64,000 bases of DNA from Stictocephala bisonia (lineage: Eukaryota; Arthropoda; Insecta; Hemiptera; Membracidae): positions 496,001-560,000 of the forward strand of contig JAQJVL010000418.1 of NCBI GenBank assembly GCA_035578905.1. Reading direction: 5' to 3'. Numbering within the stretch: the first letter of the stretch is position 1; each line of letters begins with the position of its first letter. A program made the position numbers and the translations under genes. The notes under the pieces were generated by a model. The model was not told the origin of the DNA. It saw only the letters and a program-made list of their open reading frames with translations, and ran no database searches. Shown piece by piece: positions 1-9,140 of this stretch.

Positions 1-601
1 TCTTACCACTGTTCCATGCGGTGGCACACAACTCTTTGAATCTCCCATAAGACATGTCCGTATTTACATGATCATCGTATATGTGTCTTAAATTTCTGTC
101 ATCTTGCTTAAACACAATAATAAAGTTTGCATTGTCCCTTATCAGCTGTTTGGGTATCCTACTGTATGTTTGACACAGGTAAAAAGTATCAACATTCTGG
201 TGTCGTCCCATTGTAAAGTAGTTTCTGATATTGTCTTGCTTTTCACATGCGACATCATCAAACACCATCACAGAGTGTTCTTTCACCTCGTTTGGATGAA
301 CCACCTCACCGTTGTCTGTGAAAGGGAAATATCCTATACCGGGTATAGTCAGTAGTACCTTCTCTAGTAACTTATACTTTGGCTGATGGAGTGATTTTGA
401 AAAAACGTAGACATTTTCAAACTTTAGTCCATTTGGATTAAACAACAAGTTTAACATTACATTAGTCTTGCCGGAATTTGAAGGTCCGCACATGATACAT
501 CGAACATGGTTTGGCAGCAGATCACTGTGTTTGCTCCTTTCCTTCATATCTCCTCCACAGTATACGTCAAAGTTTACGATAGACAATTTGGGTGTTTTCA
601 T
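1..601 (-). CDS. Polinton/Maverick packaging ATPase (A32/FtsK-HerA type), cut by the window edge
   Basis: Reading the minus strand from the ATG at 599-601 gives about 200 codons without a stop to the window edge. The protein has a Walker A motif (GPSNSGKT) about 40 residues in. A Walker B-like stretch (VMVFDDV) follows, then the conserved block NYFTMGRHQN leading to FYLCQTYSRIPKQ. This combination is typical of the poxvirus A32-like genome-packaging ATPase of Polintons, which would drive DNA into a capsid. It starts 29 bases after the integrase stop on the same strand, a normal Polinton neighbour. No break is seen in the visible part. The assignment rests on motifs read by eye. Confidence 0.82.
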   Translation of the reverse strand, partial: MKTPKLSIVNFDVYCGGDMKERSKHSDLLPNHVRCIMCGPSNSGKTNVMLNLLFNPNGLKFENVYVFSKSLHQPKYKLLEKVLLTIPGIGYFPFTDNGEVVHPNEVKEHSVMVFDDVACEKQDNIRNYFTMGRHQNVDTFYLCQTYSRIPKQLIRDNANFIIVFKQDDRNLRHIYDDHVNTDMSYGRFKELCATAWNSGK

Positions 602-629
602 TTTAATGTCTAAGCTCAAACTGAGTAAT

Positions 630-1583
630 TTACACAAGTTCACTTTTATTTATCCACGAATTGTGAGTACCATCAAAGCCAAGCCACTTAACCAGCACTT
701 TGTTACCCTTTCTTCTCAACACCTTTTCCACCAGGTATACGTCTCCGTGTCTGGTCTTGAGCAGTTCTTTTCCGTAAAAGCTTCCTTGAAGCATGTTGTT
801 GCGGTAATCCTTTAGGTGATAAGTAGTCGGTACAGTTGGACGCACCGCTTCCACAGTAAAAATCTCGTTTGTCCAGTTGGGTAGGTATCCCTTATCGAAA
901 ACCTTTTTATACTTGCTTATTCTTACTTTGTCACCCACTTTGAACTCGATCTTTTCCTTCTTCTTATATTTTTGTCTATTCTTGTTTATGTTTCATCTGA
1001 CCAAATCTTCGTTCTTTTTGTTCACCTCAAAAGGTGCCATGCCAATTGTTCTATGTTTTCTCGTGTTGTACTCTTCCAACAGGTCGGGTAGGATTTTAAT
1101 CCATTGGTAATTGCCCAGTTCTGTGAATTTTCTCCACATTAGAGACTTGAGACTACGATTGAATCTCTCCACTATGGCTCCCTTCTTCTCGCTGTACACA
1201 GAGTAATGATTAATGTTGTGTTTCTTCATTAGCTTGGCGAATCCAGCGTTGTAAAACTCTTTTCCCATGTCGGTTTGCAGATGCGTCATCCGATTCTCCT
1301 CCAAAACAGGTTGTATAGCCTTGACGATTTCCTGTCCAGACTTCTCCTTGACTGGTATTGCGTAAGCGTATTTGGTAAAGCAGTTGATTACTGTGAGAAT
1401 GTACTTGTAGCCCTTGTTAAACTTTGAGTATGGTATCATCTCCACCAAGTCAGCCTGATACAGATCGTCTATTCCTTTGACTTCCACAGGTCTGGTGGGA
1501 AATGTTCTTCTGGCTGGAGCGTGTAGCTCTTTGGCGATGGTTTCTCTCACATTCATAACTGGATTGAATTGTGTCCAATTCAT
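630..1583 (-). pseudogene. Polinton chromodomain integrase with one in-frame stop
   Basis: Two minus-strand open stretches, 1583-993 and 992-630, lie in the same frame and are separated only by a TGA at 993-995. The first holds the RVE-type core. Candidate catalytic acidic residues are the D in QADLVEM, the D in LQTDMGKEF and the E in GAIVERFN. The second holds a basic linker (KVGDKVRISKYK) and a C-terminal chromodomain (VYLVEKVL, VLVKWLGF, HNSWINKS). An integrase with a C-terminal chromodomain next to a packaging ATPase is characteristic of Polintons. Total length of about 317 codons is somewhat short, and the N-terminal zinc-binding part is not obvious. The stop makes a full-length product unlikely without readthrough. 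Confidence 0.85.
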
Positions 1584-1792
1584 AACTGATTAAGATTGTT
1601 GTAAACCAAAATATTTATTGGTTTTTAAGGGATTCCACAGCCCCTCCCCGCTGCGGAAAGTGGTAGCCGACCTTCTTCTATTTGCTACCTCCTGCACTCT
1701 TGTGCTCCCACCCGTCTCCTTACTCCACCATTATCTCAATTAATTAAATCTTTATTTTAAATTTACCTCACTCCTTGTTAATTTTAGAATTT

Positions 1793-2135
1793 TTATTCCT
1801 CCATATCCCCCTCCCCCTCACTCGATTCAGAATCTGATGTTTCTTCCACAATAGGCGAATCTATATCAAAGTTATTAATTCTTTCCAGCGCTTTATTAGC
1901 ATACAGGTTGCTATATAGCTTCAATGTGTTGATGTTCGTCAAATCCAGAGAGTGTTTAAAACAAACGCACGACTGAGAAACTTTTATACTATATTCATCC
2001 TCATTTACGCTCTGTTTGACATTCGGTAAAAAACCATAAGCTAGAATATCCACTCTATCGTATTCGGATACATCAATCGTTCTGGAGTACCTGTACACTG
2101 AAACAGTATCGACATTTTCCCCATTTTATATAGTA
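1793..2135 (-). pseudogene. Small unknown ORF of the Polinton fragment, acidic C-terminus
   Basis: An open minus-strand frame of about 110 codons ends at 1793. It has no in-frame ATG near its 5' end; the only methionine is close to the C-terminus. It ends in a strongly acidic tail (EETSDSESSEGEGDMEE). The middle (SCVCFKHSLDLTNINTLKLY) resembles nothing I recognise. It lies upstream of the integrase on the same strand and just downstream of two TATA-like repeats, so it is probably a Polinton accessory gene that has lost its start. It could also be non-coding sequence that stayed open by chance. Confidence 0.35.
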
Positions 2136-2174
2136 AAACAAGGCTAATAGTGTATTTTATATAGTATAACAAGG
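2123..2174 (-). promoter_or_regulatory. Duplicated TATA-like motif upstream of the Polinton ORFs
   Basis: A 21-base unit occurs at 2123-2143 and 2154-2174 with one mismatch. Read on the minus strand both contain CTATATAAAAT, a strong TATA-box match, placed just upstream of the small ORF. This fits a core promoter of the element, but AT-rich surroundings make chance matches common. Confidence 0.25.
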
Positions 2175-2268
2175 GAATGAAGGTTCCCGACAATCTCCGG
2201 AAACCCCCGAAAGTATTCTCCGAAACAATCAATAACGCTTGGATCCGGCAGGTGGTCACCGCCGTCAA

Positions 2269-2425
2269 AACATTTTAAATAAACTTTTAATATATTAAAA
2301 ATTATTTTTAAATGTGTTTGTTACAAATATTTATATTTAATTAATAAAAAAAATTGAAAATAATATTTTTAATATTTATTATTCAAAATTTAATTTTTAT
2401 TATTATAATTTTGATTATTAATAAT
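2269..2425. repeat. Direct repeat copy 1 (AT-rich, about 157 bp)
   Basis: This block is nearly identical to 3690-3849; the differences I see are single bases and a few-base indels. A third, partial copy is at about 3876-3919. The copies are more than 90% A+T. They could be remnants of terminal repeats, a MITE, or an internal duplication. No target duplication could be assigned. Confidence 0.75.
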
Positions 2426-3689
2426 TTAATAACCCCCTCCAACCGATTTGACAATCACTTATCTGTTTTTCTAAAATGTATTATTGATTAAAAAATTCTA
2501 ATCATTGCTATATTGTTTGACTCTACTAGGATTATTACACTCTCAATTAATAGTTTTTGAAGCATATTACTATTTTGAATTCTATTGTTGTTACTTTCAG
2601 TGTATTATTTTAAGTCAATGTTTAAATTAAACTAAAGGAATTAATACACTCCAACATAATACAACATCCAGTTTAAAAACAAATACTTTAAAATATTATT
2701 ATTAAAAAAAAAAAAACGTGTTTTATAGATAGTATTATTGAAAAATAAAAAGTATTTTAAAACTGTACAACATTTGGTTCACAAACAGCTGTTTTTAGTA
2801 GTCCGTTACCTTGATGGCGAACAGATGTTTGAAATAGCCCGCTTTCAGTTTGAATTTTAATAAATGACGATCAGTGTGCAAATAACTGTAATTATACATT
2901 CACCCTCTTGTTGAATTTAAAATTTGTTTTCTACTAACTGTCTTTTGTAAATTAATTTTAAACTCAACTTCTTTTAGCAAAGAACATCTGTCTCTTCCTT
3001 TCCTAAATTTTTGTTTTACAAAATTATTTTGACGAATGAAGTGATAAATAGAGCCCACATGTCTGTACGGTTATCCAGTCCTTTCCATTCCCTTGTAGAG
3101 GTCACTATACCGTATTGCATCTTGTTCTTTGTGCATGCATTAAACACTAACCTTTGGTGTAGTAGTATTTATTTCTTCTTAGATCTTTTCTAAAATAACA
3201 TTCTTTTATTCAAGCAGAGTTTTATTATTAAATATGTTTTTTTCAGGATATTTTACAAAAGTGTATATCTAAGTATAGAAAATTTATTTAACAAAAGTTG
3301 TTTTAGTAATAAGACATTGATGGTATCTGTGGAAATTTAACTCACATGAATTGAGAATTTTTCCCGTCCTCAAAAACTTTTTAAAACACCTTGAGTTAAA
3401 TAAATTAGTTTATTTTGATATATACCTTTTATTATATATTAATAAAAATGTATTTTTCAGGAGCACAGTTTTATTATTAATTTTGTTCATTTTCTCTTTC
3501 GTATTAATCAAATTGAACAAAATCGAAGAAGGCAGCAAGAAACTTTATTATCTAATGAACGGAGAATTCAAGAAGCATTGGCATTAAGAAGAAAGAACCA
3601 TCCATCTTAGTAAAAAAAACAAATTTACTTTTAAGAACTTCTTTTTTATTTTTAATTTGTAATAAAAACTAAATTATTTGTATTTAACA
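2426..3689. other. Stretch between the direct repeats, no confirmed gene
   Basis: AT-rich sequence without a convincing gene. The only lead is a plus-strand open frame that follows an AG acceptor (TTTTTCAG near 3463) and ends at TAG 3608-3610. It reads as a charged C-terminus (QIEQNRRRQQETLL, ERRIQEALALRRKN) and could be a terminal exon. No partner exon was found, so it is not called. Confidence 0.3.
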
Positions 3690-3849
3690 AAACATTTTAA
3701 ATAAACTTTTAATATATTTAAAAATTATTTTTAAATGTGGTTGTTACAAATATTTATATTTAATTAATAAAAAAAATTGCAAATAATATTTTTAATATTT
3801 ATTATTCAAAATTTAATTTTTATTATTTATAATTTTGATTATTAATAAT
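3690..3849. repeat. Direct repeat copy 2 (AT-rich, about 160 bp)
   Basis: Second copy of the block at 2269-2425, in the same orientation. It is followed after about 25 bases by a partial third copy (3876-3919) that runs straight into a tandem array. Confidence 0.75.
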
Positions 3850-3918
3850 AAAAAAGAATTTAGAAATACATGTTAAATTTTAAATAAACTTTTAATATAT
3901 TTAAAAATTATTTTTAAA

Positions 3919-4172
3919 TGTCAAAATCAAAGTCAATCAAAATTAAATCAAAATTAATCAAAGCCCATTAAAAATCAATCAAAATCAATCAAAATCAATC
4001 AAAGCCCATTAAAAATCAATCAAAATCAATCAAAATCAAATCAAAGCTCATTAAAAATCAATCAAAATCAATCAAAATCAATCAAAGCCCATTAAAAATC
4101 AATCAAAATCAATCAAAATCAAATCAAAGCTCATTAAAAATCAATCAAAATCAATCAAAATCAAATCAAAGT
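3919..4172. repeat. Tandem array, about 41-bp unit built of 10-bp subrepeats
   Basis: About six units, each marked by AAAGCCCATTAAA or AAAGCTCATTAAA, are separated by repeats of AATCAATCAA. Alternate units carry GCCC and GCTC, hinting at a dimeric higher-order unit. The array ends at a C-rich stretch at 4172. Confidence 0.85.
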
Positions 4173-4331
4173 CCCCCCACCCCCGACCTGCTCATGGGAC
4201 GAAAACTCCTCACGGGACGGCGTGAACTTCCCACTTACCCTCTACTATAACTCGATCATAAGTCAGACAACTTGAACTTCTATTAATGTTGTTTGTGATG
4301 ATAATTTGTTGGAATTTTTTTTTTGCTAAAA
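4173..4331. other. GC-richer stretch before the assembly gap
   Basis: Contains a short C-run and repeated GGGACG words; no gene or known element recognised. The sequence breaks off at the run of N. Confidence 0.3.
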
Positions 4332-4854
4332 NNNNNNNNNNNNNNNNNNNNNNNNNNNNNNNNNNNNNNNNNNNNNNNNNNNNNNNNNNNNNNNNNNNNN
4401 NNNNNNNNNNNNNNNNNNNNNNNNNNNNNNNNNNNNNNNNNNNNNNNNNNNNNNNNNNNNNNNNNNNNNNNNNNNNNNNNNNNNNNNNNNNNNNNNNNNN
4501 NNNNNNNNNNNNNNNNNNNNNNNNNNNNNNNNNNNNNNNNNNNNNNNNNNNNNNNNNNNNNNNNNNNNNNNNNNNNNNNNNNNNNNNNNNNNNNNNNNNN
4601 NNNNNNNNNNNNNNNNNNNNNNNNNNNNNNNNNNNNNNNNNNNNNNNNNNNNNNNNNNNNNNNNNNNNNNNNNNNNNNNNNNNNNNNNNNNNNNNNNNNN
4701 NNNNNNNNNNNNNNNNNNNNNNNNNNNNNNNNNNNNNNNNNNNNNNNNNNNNNNNNNNNNNNNNNNNNNNNNNNNNNNNNNNNNNNNNNNNNNNNNNNNN
4801 NNNNNNNNNNNNNNNNNNNNNNNNNNNNNNNNNNNNNNNNNNNNNNNNNNNNNN
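4332..4854. other. Assembly gap (523 N)
   Basis: Unresolved bases. The gap follows a tandem array, so collapsed repeat copies may be missing here. Nothing can be annotated. Confidence 0.99.
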
Positions 4855-5324
4855 TTAAAAATTTGTTCTTACTTTTCAGCGTGACGCGGTTTCTCGACCA
4901 ACATCCCATCCCAAAGTGTCTAACGGGCGCAAAGAAGTATAACTTCAATAAATAGTCTCCAAGTCAAATCAGTATCGCTTTTGAAGCTGCATTTGAACTT
5001 AACATTATCAGGGTAATTATTTAGTCCGTACATGTAAAACAATTTCGAAACAAATTGATTTACCATATTTAGGTACAGTTTAAAGAATTTTCTAGCTTAG
5101 CGGATACAATTTCAATTTCAAGTTTGGCAAGTATGCTCGAACTGGCCAACGATCATGACATACCAAAGGAATGTTCGAGCCCATACCGAAGGGTTTTGTC
5201 GAACTGGTCCGATGGAAAGTTGACAGAGAGCCTATATTGTTCCGTGTATTTTAATTGAGACAGTTAGTACTTTAATTTACTGAATTTGGCATCGATCCAA
5301 CGAGTAAAATATTATAAATTGGAA
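4855..5324. other. No gene seen
   Basis: Mixed AT-rich sequence after the gap. The first 100 bases are GC-richer and may be the far side of the repeat broken by the gap. No ORF of interest. Confidence 0.3.
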
Positions 5325-5602
5325 ACAATAAATGTGTGATGTATGAATTTAATGCGACTTTTCAATTTAAACATCTGTGAAATCTGTTTTGCAAAAGCTG
5401 TATTACAAACATAATGGCGGCCTATTGAACATTCGGTTGTAAAATAATTTAATGTAGCTGCCATTTTGAATTCATTGTTTAAACAACCCTTTTCAAAAAA
5501 TAAATTATTCATCCGTTATGTGTTTGAATAATTTATTTTTTGATGAACTATTTCATAATTCTATGAAAATACGTAGAAAAATAAAGAATTGTATAATTAT
5601 TA

Positions 5603-5857
5603 AGGATTGAACCCAAAAACTCCAGTCAAAATGGCCCGCATTAAAATTATCACACTGTAGTTTATATTATATACAAATATTTACTATTAGATTTTAGTCT
5701 ATAATAAGAAACTTTCAATAAATGTTGGTTGTAATTTATTGAAAGTTTACTTGTTATAGACTAAAATCTAATAATAAATATTTACATATAATATAAAATA
5801 CAATGTATAATTTTAATGCGGGCCATTTTGACTGGAATTCTTAGGTTTGATCCTTTT
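5603..5857. repeat. Nested palindrome, arms of about 115 bp
   Basis: Arms run inward from GGATTGAACCC and from its inverse GGTTTGATCC. Both contain GTCAAAATGGCCCGCATTAA, and they meet at two copies of CTTTCAATAAA/TTTATTGAAAG. A fragment of the same terminus (GGCCCGCATTAAAATT) recurs at about 7150-7165, so it is probably a dispersed repeat inserted in the larger fold-back. Confidence 0.7.
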
Positions 5858-5887
5858 AATGATTATAAAATTCCTTTTTTAAAAGAT

Positions 5888-6377
5888 AATACCACTGTAC
5901 GTGTATAAGTGGGTGGGTGGATCAATACCACTGTACGTGTATAGGTGGGTGGGCGGGGCAATACCACTGTACGTGTATAGGTGGGTGGGTGGGTCAATTC
6001 CACTGTAGGTGTATAGGTGGGTGGGTGGGTCAATACCACTGTACGTGTATGGGTGGGCGGGTGGGTCAATACCACTGTACGTGTATGGGTGGGCGGGTGG
6101 GTCAATACCACTGTACGTGTATGGGCGGGCGGGTGGGTCAATACCACTGTACGTGTATGGGTGGGCGGGTGGTCAATACCACTGTACGTGTATGGGTGGG
6201 CGGGTGGGTCAATACCACTGTACGTGTATGGGTGGGCGGGTGGGTCAATACCACTGTACGTGTATGGGCGGGGCGGGTGGGTCAATACCACTGTACGTGT
6301 ATGGGTGGGCGGGTGGGTCAATACCACTAAACGTGTATGGGTGGGCGGGTGGGTCAATACCACTGTACGTGTATGGG
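5888..6377 (+). repeat. 36-bp minisatellite with a G-quadruplex motif per unit
   Basis: Thirteen full units and one partial unit follow each other. The consensus starts ATACCACTGTACGTGTAT and ends in GGGTGGGCGGGTGGG plus TCA. Most units therefore hold four GGG runs with single-base loops on the plus strand. The period is a multiple of three, so several frames stay open on both strands; I do not regard these as genes. The unit is clearly related to arrays at 43715-44205 and 32178-32250. Confidence 0.93.
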
Positions 6378-7045
6378 CAGTTTACAGAAGGAGTCGTACA
6401 ATAACAATAACTGAATACACTTAACTACCACTAAATATAGTGCCTCGTTACCTGAAGGTCACGGGCAGTTTACCGAAGGAGTCTTTTATACACATTTTTA
6501 AAAGATAATCACATAACGGATGACTAATTTTCTGTTGAACAAGTTTTGATTAAACATTGAATTCAAAATGGTGGCTACATTTAATTAATTATTGTACAAC
6601 CGAATATACAATAATTAATTAATGTACGTAGGCCGCCATTATGTTTGTAACACAGCTTTTGGAAAACAGATCTCATATTTTTTTTTATTGAAAATGCACT
6701 TTAAAATCATTTATCACACACATTTTTCGTTTAAAATCTATAATATTAATTTTTTTATTTTATCTAGTTCGCACAAACAGGTAGATGTCAAGCTTTCAGC
6801 TAAACGTTAGACAAGCTATTCACCACTGGATATTTTAACAACTAATTAAATTTTATTAAATTAAATAAAAAATTAAGCTAAAAGATATTAAAAATGTTTA
6901 CGGTAAGTGATATTTTGTTAAATTTTAAAATGTTGTACCTTTATGATAGACCCAAATATAACGTTAGAATGAAATTTGACTTAGTCGTTGAATAGTAATA
7001 AGTTCTCTTTTCTATTCCTGTATACATAAAATGTTTCAATTGTAT

Positions 7046-7054
7046 ATATATATA

Positions 7055-7117
<63 letters not shown>
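7046..7117. repeat. (TA)n followed by poly-T
   Basis: A TA dinucleotide tract runs directly into a T-run of about 32 bases. This is a simple repeat and may mark the A-tail of a minus-strand retroelement, but no element body was recognised next to it. Confidence 0.85.
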
Positions 7118-7120
<3 letters not shown>

Positions 7121-7226
7121 CCAAATTAACTAACATCGAAATCCCTACGGCCCGCATTAAAATTTTCACCCTGTTTATAAAAGATATTAGCGTGAAGTAG
7201 AGCACTCCCCTCCTCCTAACCCTTTA

Positions 7227-7645
7227 TAATAACAATCGGACCAGTTCAGCGGTGACCCTTTTAATTCCTCATTCTGCCCATCGGATCAGTTCAGCGGTGA
7301 CCCTTGTAATCCCTCATACTGGCCATCGGACCAGTTCAGCGGTGACCCTTTTAATCCCTCATTCTGGCCATCGGATCAGTTCAGCGGTGACCCTTGTAAG
7401 TCCACATACTGGCCATCGGACCAGTTCAGCGGTGACCCTTGTAATCCCTCATACTGGCCATCGGACCAGTTCAGAGGTGACCTTGTTATTCCTCATACTG
7501 GCAATCGGACCAGTTCAGCGATGACCCTAGTAATTCCTAATACTGGCCATCAGACCAGTTCAGCGGTGACCCTTGTAATTCCTAATACTGGCCATCGGAC
7601 CAGTTCAGCGGTGACCCTTGTAATTCCTCATACTGGCCATCGGAC
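7227..7645. repeat. 45-bp minisatellite, about nine units
   Basis: Units begin CCATCGGACCAGTTCAGCGG and continue TGACCCTTGTAATTCCTCAT. The period is divisible by three, which keeps an apparent ORF open on the plus strand (about 90 codons). There is no start context or non-repetitive flank to suggest a protein. Confidence 0.9.
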
Positions 7646-7868
7646 TAACTAACTGGGCGGTCCTTCAACCATCGGACCAGTTCGACCTTACTAACTGGGT
7701 GGTCCTTCAACCATCGAACCAGTTCGAGCTTAGTTATTAGGTGGTCCTTTAACCAATGGACCAGTCTGACTTTACTAACTGGGTGGTCCTTCAACCATCG
7801 GACCAGTTTGACCTTACTAATTAGGTGGTCCTTCAACCATCGGTCCTGTTCGACCTTACTAACTGGGC
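7640..7868. repeat. 42-bp minisatellite, about five and a half units, sharing its start with the 45-bp unit
   Basis: Units read CCATCGGACCAGTTCGACCT then TACTAACTGGGTGGTCCTTC. The first 15 bases equal the start of the adjacent 45-bp unit, so the two arrays share an origin and diverged after a unit change. The minus-strand ORF across it is again a by-product of a period divisible by three. Confidence 0.88.
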
Positions 7869-8867
7869 AACCAAATTTTCAAACCTAAGCTAAAAAAATA
7901 CAGAAGTACTATGGTTAACGGTTGTCATGAAATCCAATTTTTTAGTTGTCAACTACTGCAGTCGCTTTACGTCACCTTTATTCTGTGTATTTGAATTTAT
8001 AGAAATCAGGTGTAAATGTGTTGCAAACTTGGTACTGGGATTTCATTATACTGTAATACAGTTTTAAATTAAAGATATTAATTTATTACAATGAACACAA
8101 TGTCGTCGTGTATGTATAAAAAGAGGACTGGAGTTGGTTGGTTCATAGAAAAACAGTGATAGATGTTATCTAATGCAGAATTATTTTAACCCAAACCTAG
8201 ATTCCTTAAAATATATATACACTAATAATAATTAACAGATTTATTGTTATAATAATAATCATGAGAAAATATGACAAAATAAAGTTACAAAATTAAAGTC
8301 TAATAAAAATAAAACTAAGGGGCGGAGTAGTGTGCGAAATTCCGGGAAGTCAACACGTCAACAGAGTTTGTTGGCATGTAGGACTGTGTGGCATGTCACT
8401 GTCAACAGCTAAGCAAAAATATCCTTGCACGGGCTATTTTTATATTAACTTTGCAGAAATACATCAGTGTGCATGTTTGTCCTTATTGAGAAAAGAAAAA
8501 GTATACATTTAATATAAATATAGCTTTTGAAAACGAAACTAAAATGTTGATATTGTATTATGGGGCTAACAGTTTATTGTTAAGGCTTAGTTTTATTGGT
8601 TGGTTGGTAGACCTGGTTCTACCTGTAAACACGACTAACGGCACGCTCCGTGTTTTTATACTTTTTAAATAGGTTTTTATCATCCGTTAACACTTTACTG
8701 GTGTAGTGACTTACATGCAAGTGCAAGGGATGTATTTTGAACACTGATATGGACTCAAACTTATTGATTTACGTGAGTAATGCAGTAAAATTCTAACCAC
8801 TCACAGTTCTAGGTTAGACTTGAACAAACTGCTATACTTCCTCGCTGACTCAAACTTTGCGAGTGTC
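7869..8867. other. No gene seen
   Basis: AT-rich sequence with no long ORF, no splice-consistent exon and no repeat copy recognised. Confidence 0.35.
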
Positions 8868-8995
8868 GCACCATCTGAATAACAAACTACGGCAGTATCA
8901 GTTGAAGTGGCGTAACCGATACCGCCTCCTCTCAGTAAACTGAATCTCCTGGGTTCAATACTTGCATGGATATCAATACTTTTTGCCTGAAAAAG
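8868..8995 (+). mobile_element. Possible tRNA-derived SINE fragment
   Basis: GTGGCGTAACCGATACCG resembles an A box and GGGTTCAATACTT, about 50 bases further on, resembles a B box. The spacing is right for an RNA polymerase III promoter of a tRNA-like head. It does not fold as a convincing functional tRNA by eye. A SINE relic is the best reading. Confidence 0.4.
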
Positions 8996-9140
8996 TGTTT
9001 GATTTTGCTTTTAATGTGCAATCTTTCGAATTAAAAATTTTTTTATAATTCAACCTTAACTTATTAATATTATTTATTTAACTGGAAATTATTTTATATC
9101 ATTAAATCTATAAGAGTTATTTGTAAATAATTTATTGACG

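Larger units (their letters stand above)
5325..6720. mobile_element. Fold-back element with arms of about 200 bp enclosing a minisatellite
   Basis: The left arm (about 5325-5520) contains AAACATAATGGCGGCCT and TTTTGAATTCATTG. Imperfect inverted counterparts occur at 6505-6720 (AGGCCGCCATTATGTTTG, ATTGAATTCAAAATGG). The interior holds a nested palindrome and a G-rich 36-bp array. There is no transposase ORF, so it looks like a non-autonomous fold-back or large MITE-type element. Boundaries are approximate and no target duplication was identified. Confidence 0.6.

Noticed and set aside
4283..4955. ORFs of 190-220 codons at the gap
   Set aside because: They consist of N translated as X; there is no sequence evidence.
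5863..6424. Open frames on both strands across the 36-bp array
   Set aside because: The period is divisible by three, so open frames persist in several frames on both strands. No start context, no non-repetitive protein part.
8868..8995. A functional tRNA gene
   Set aside because: Only A- and B-box-like words are present; I could not fold acceptor and anticodon stems. A SINE relic fits better.
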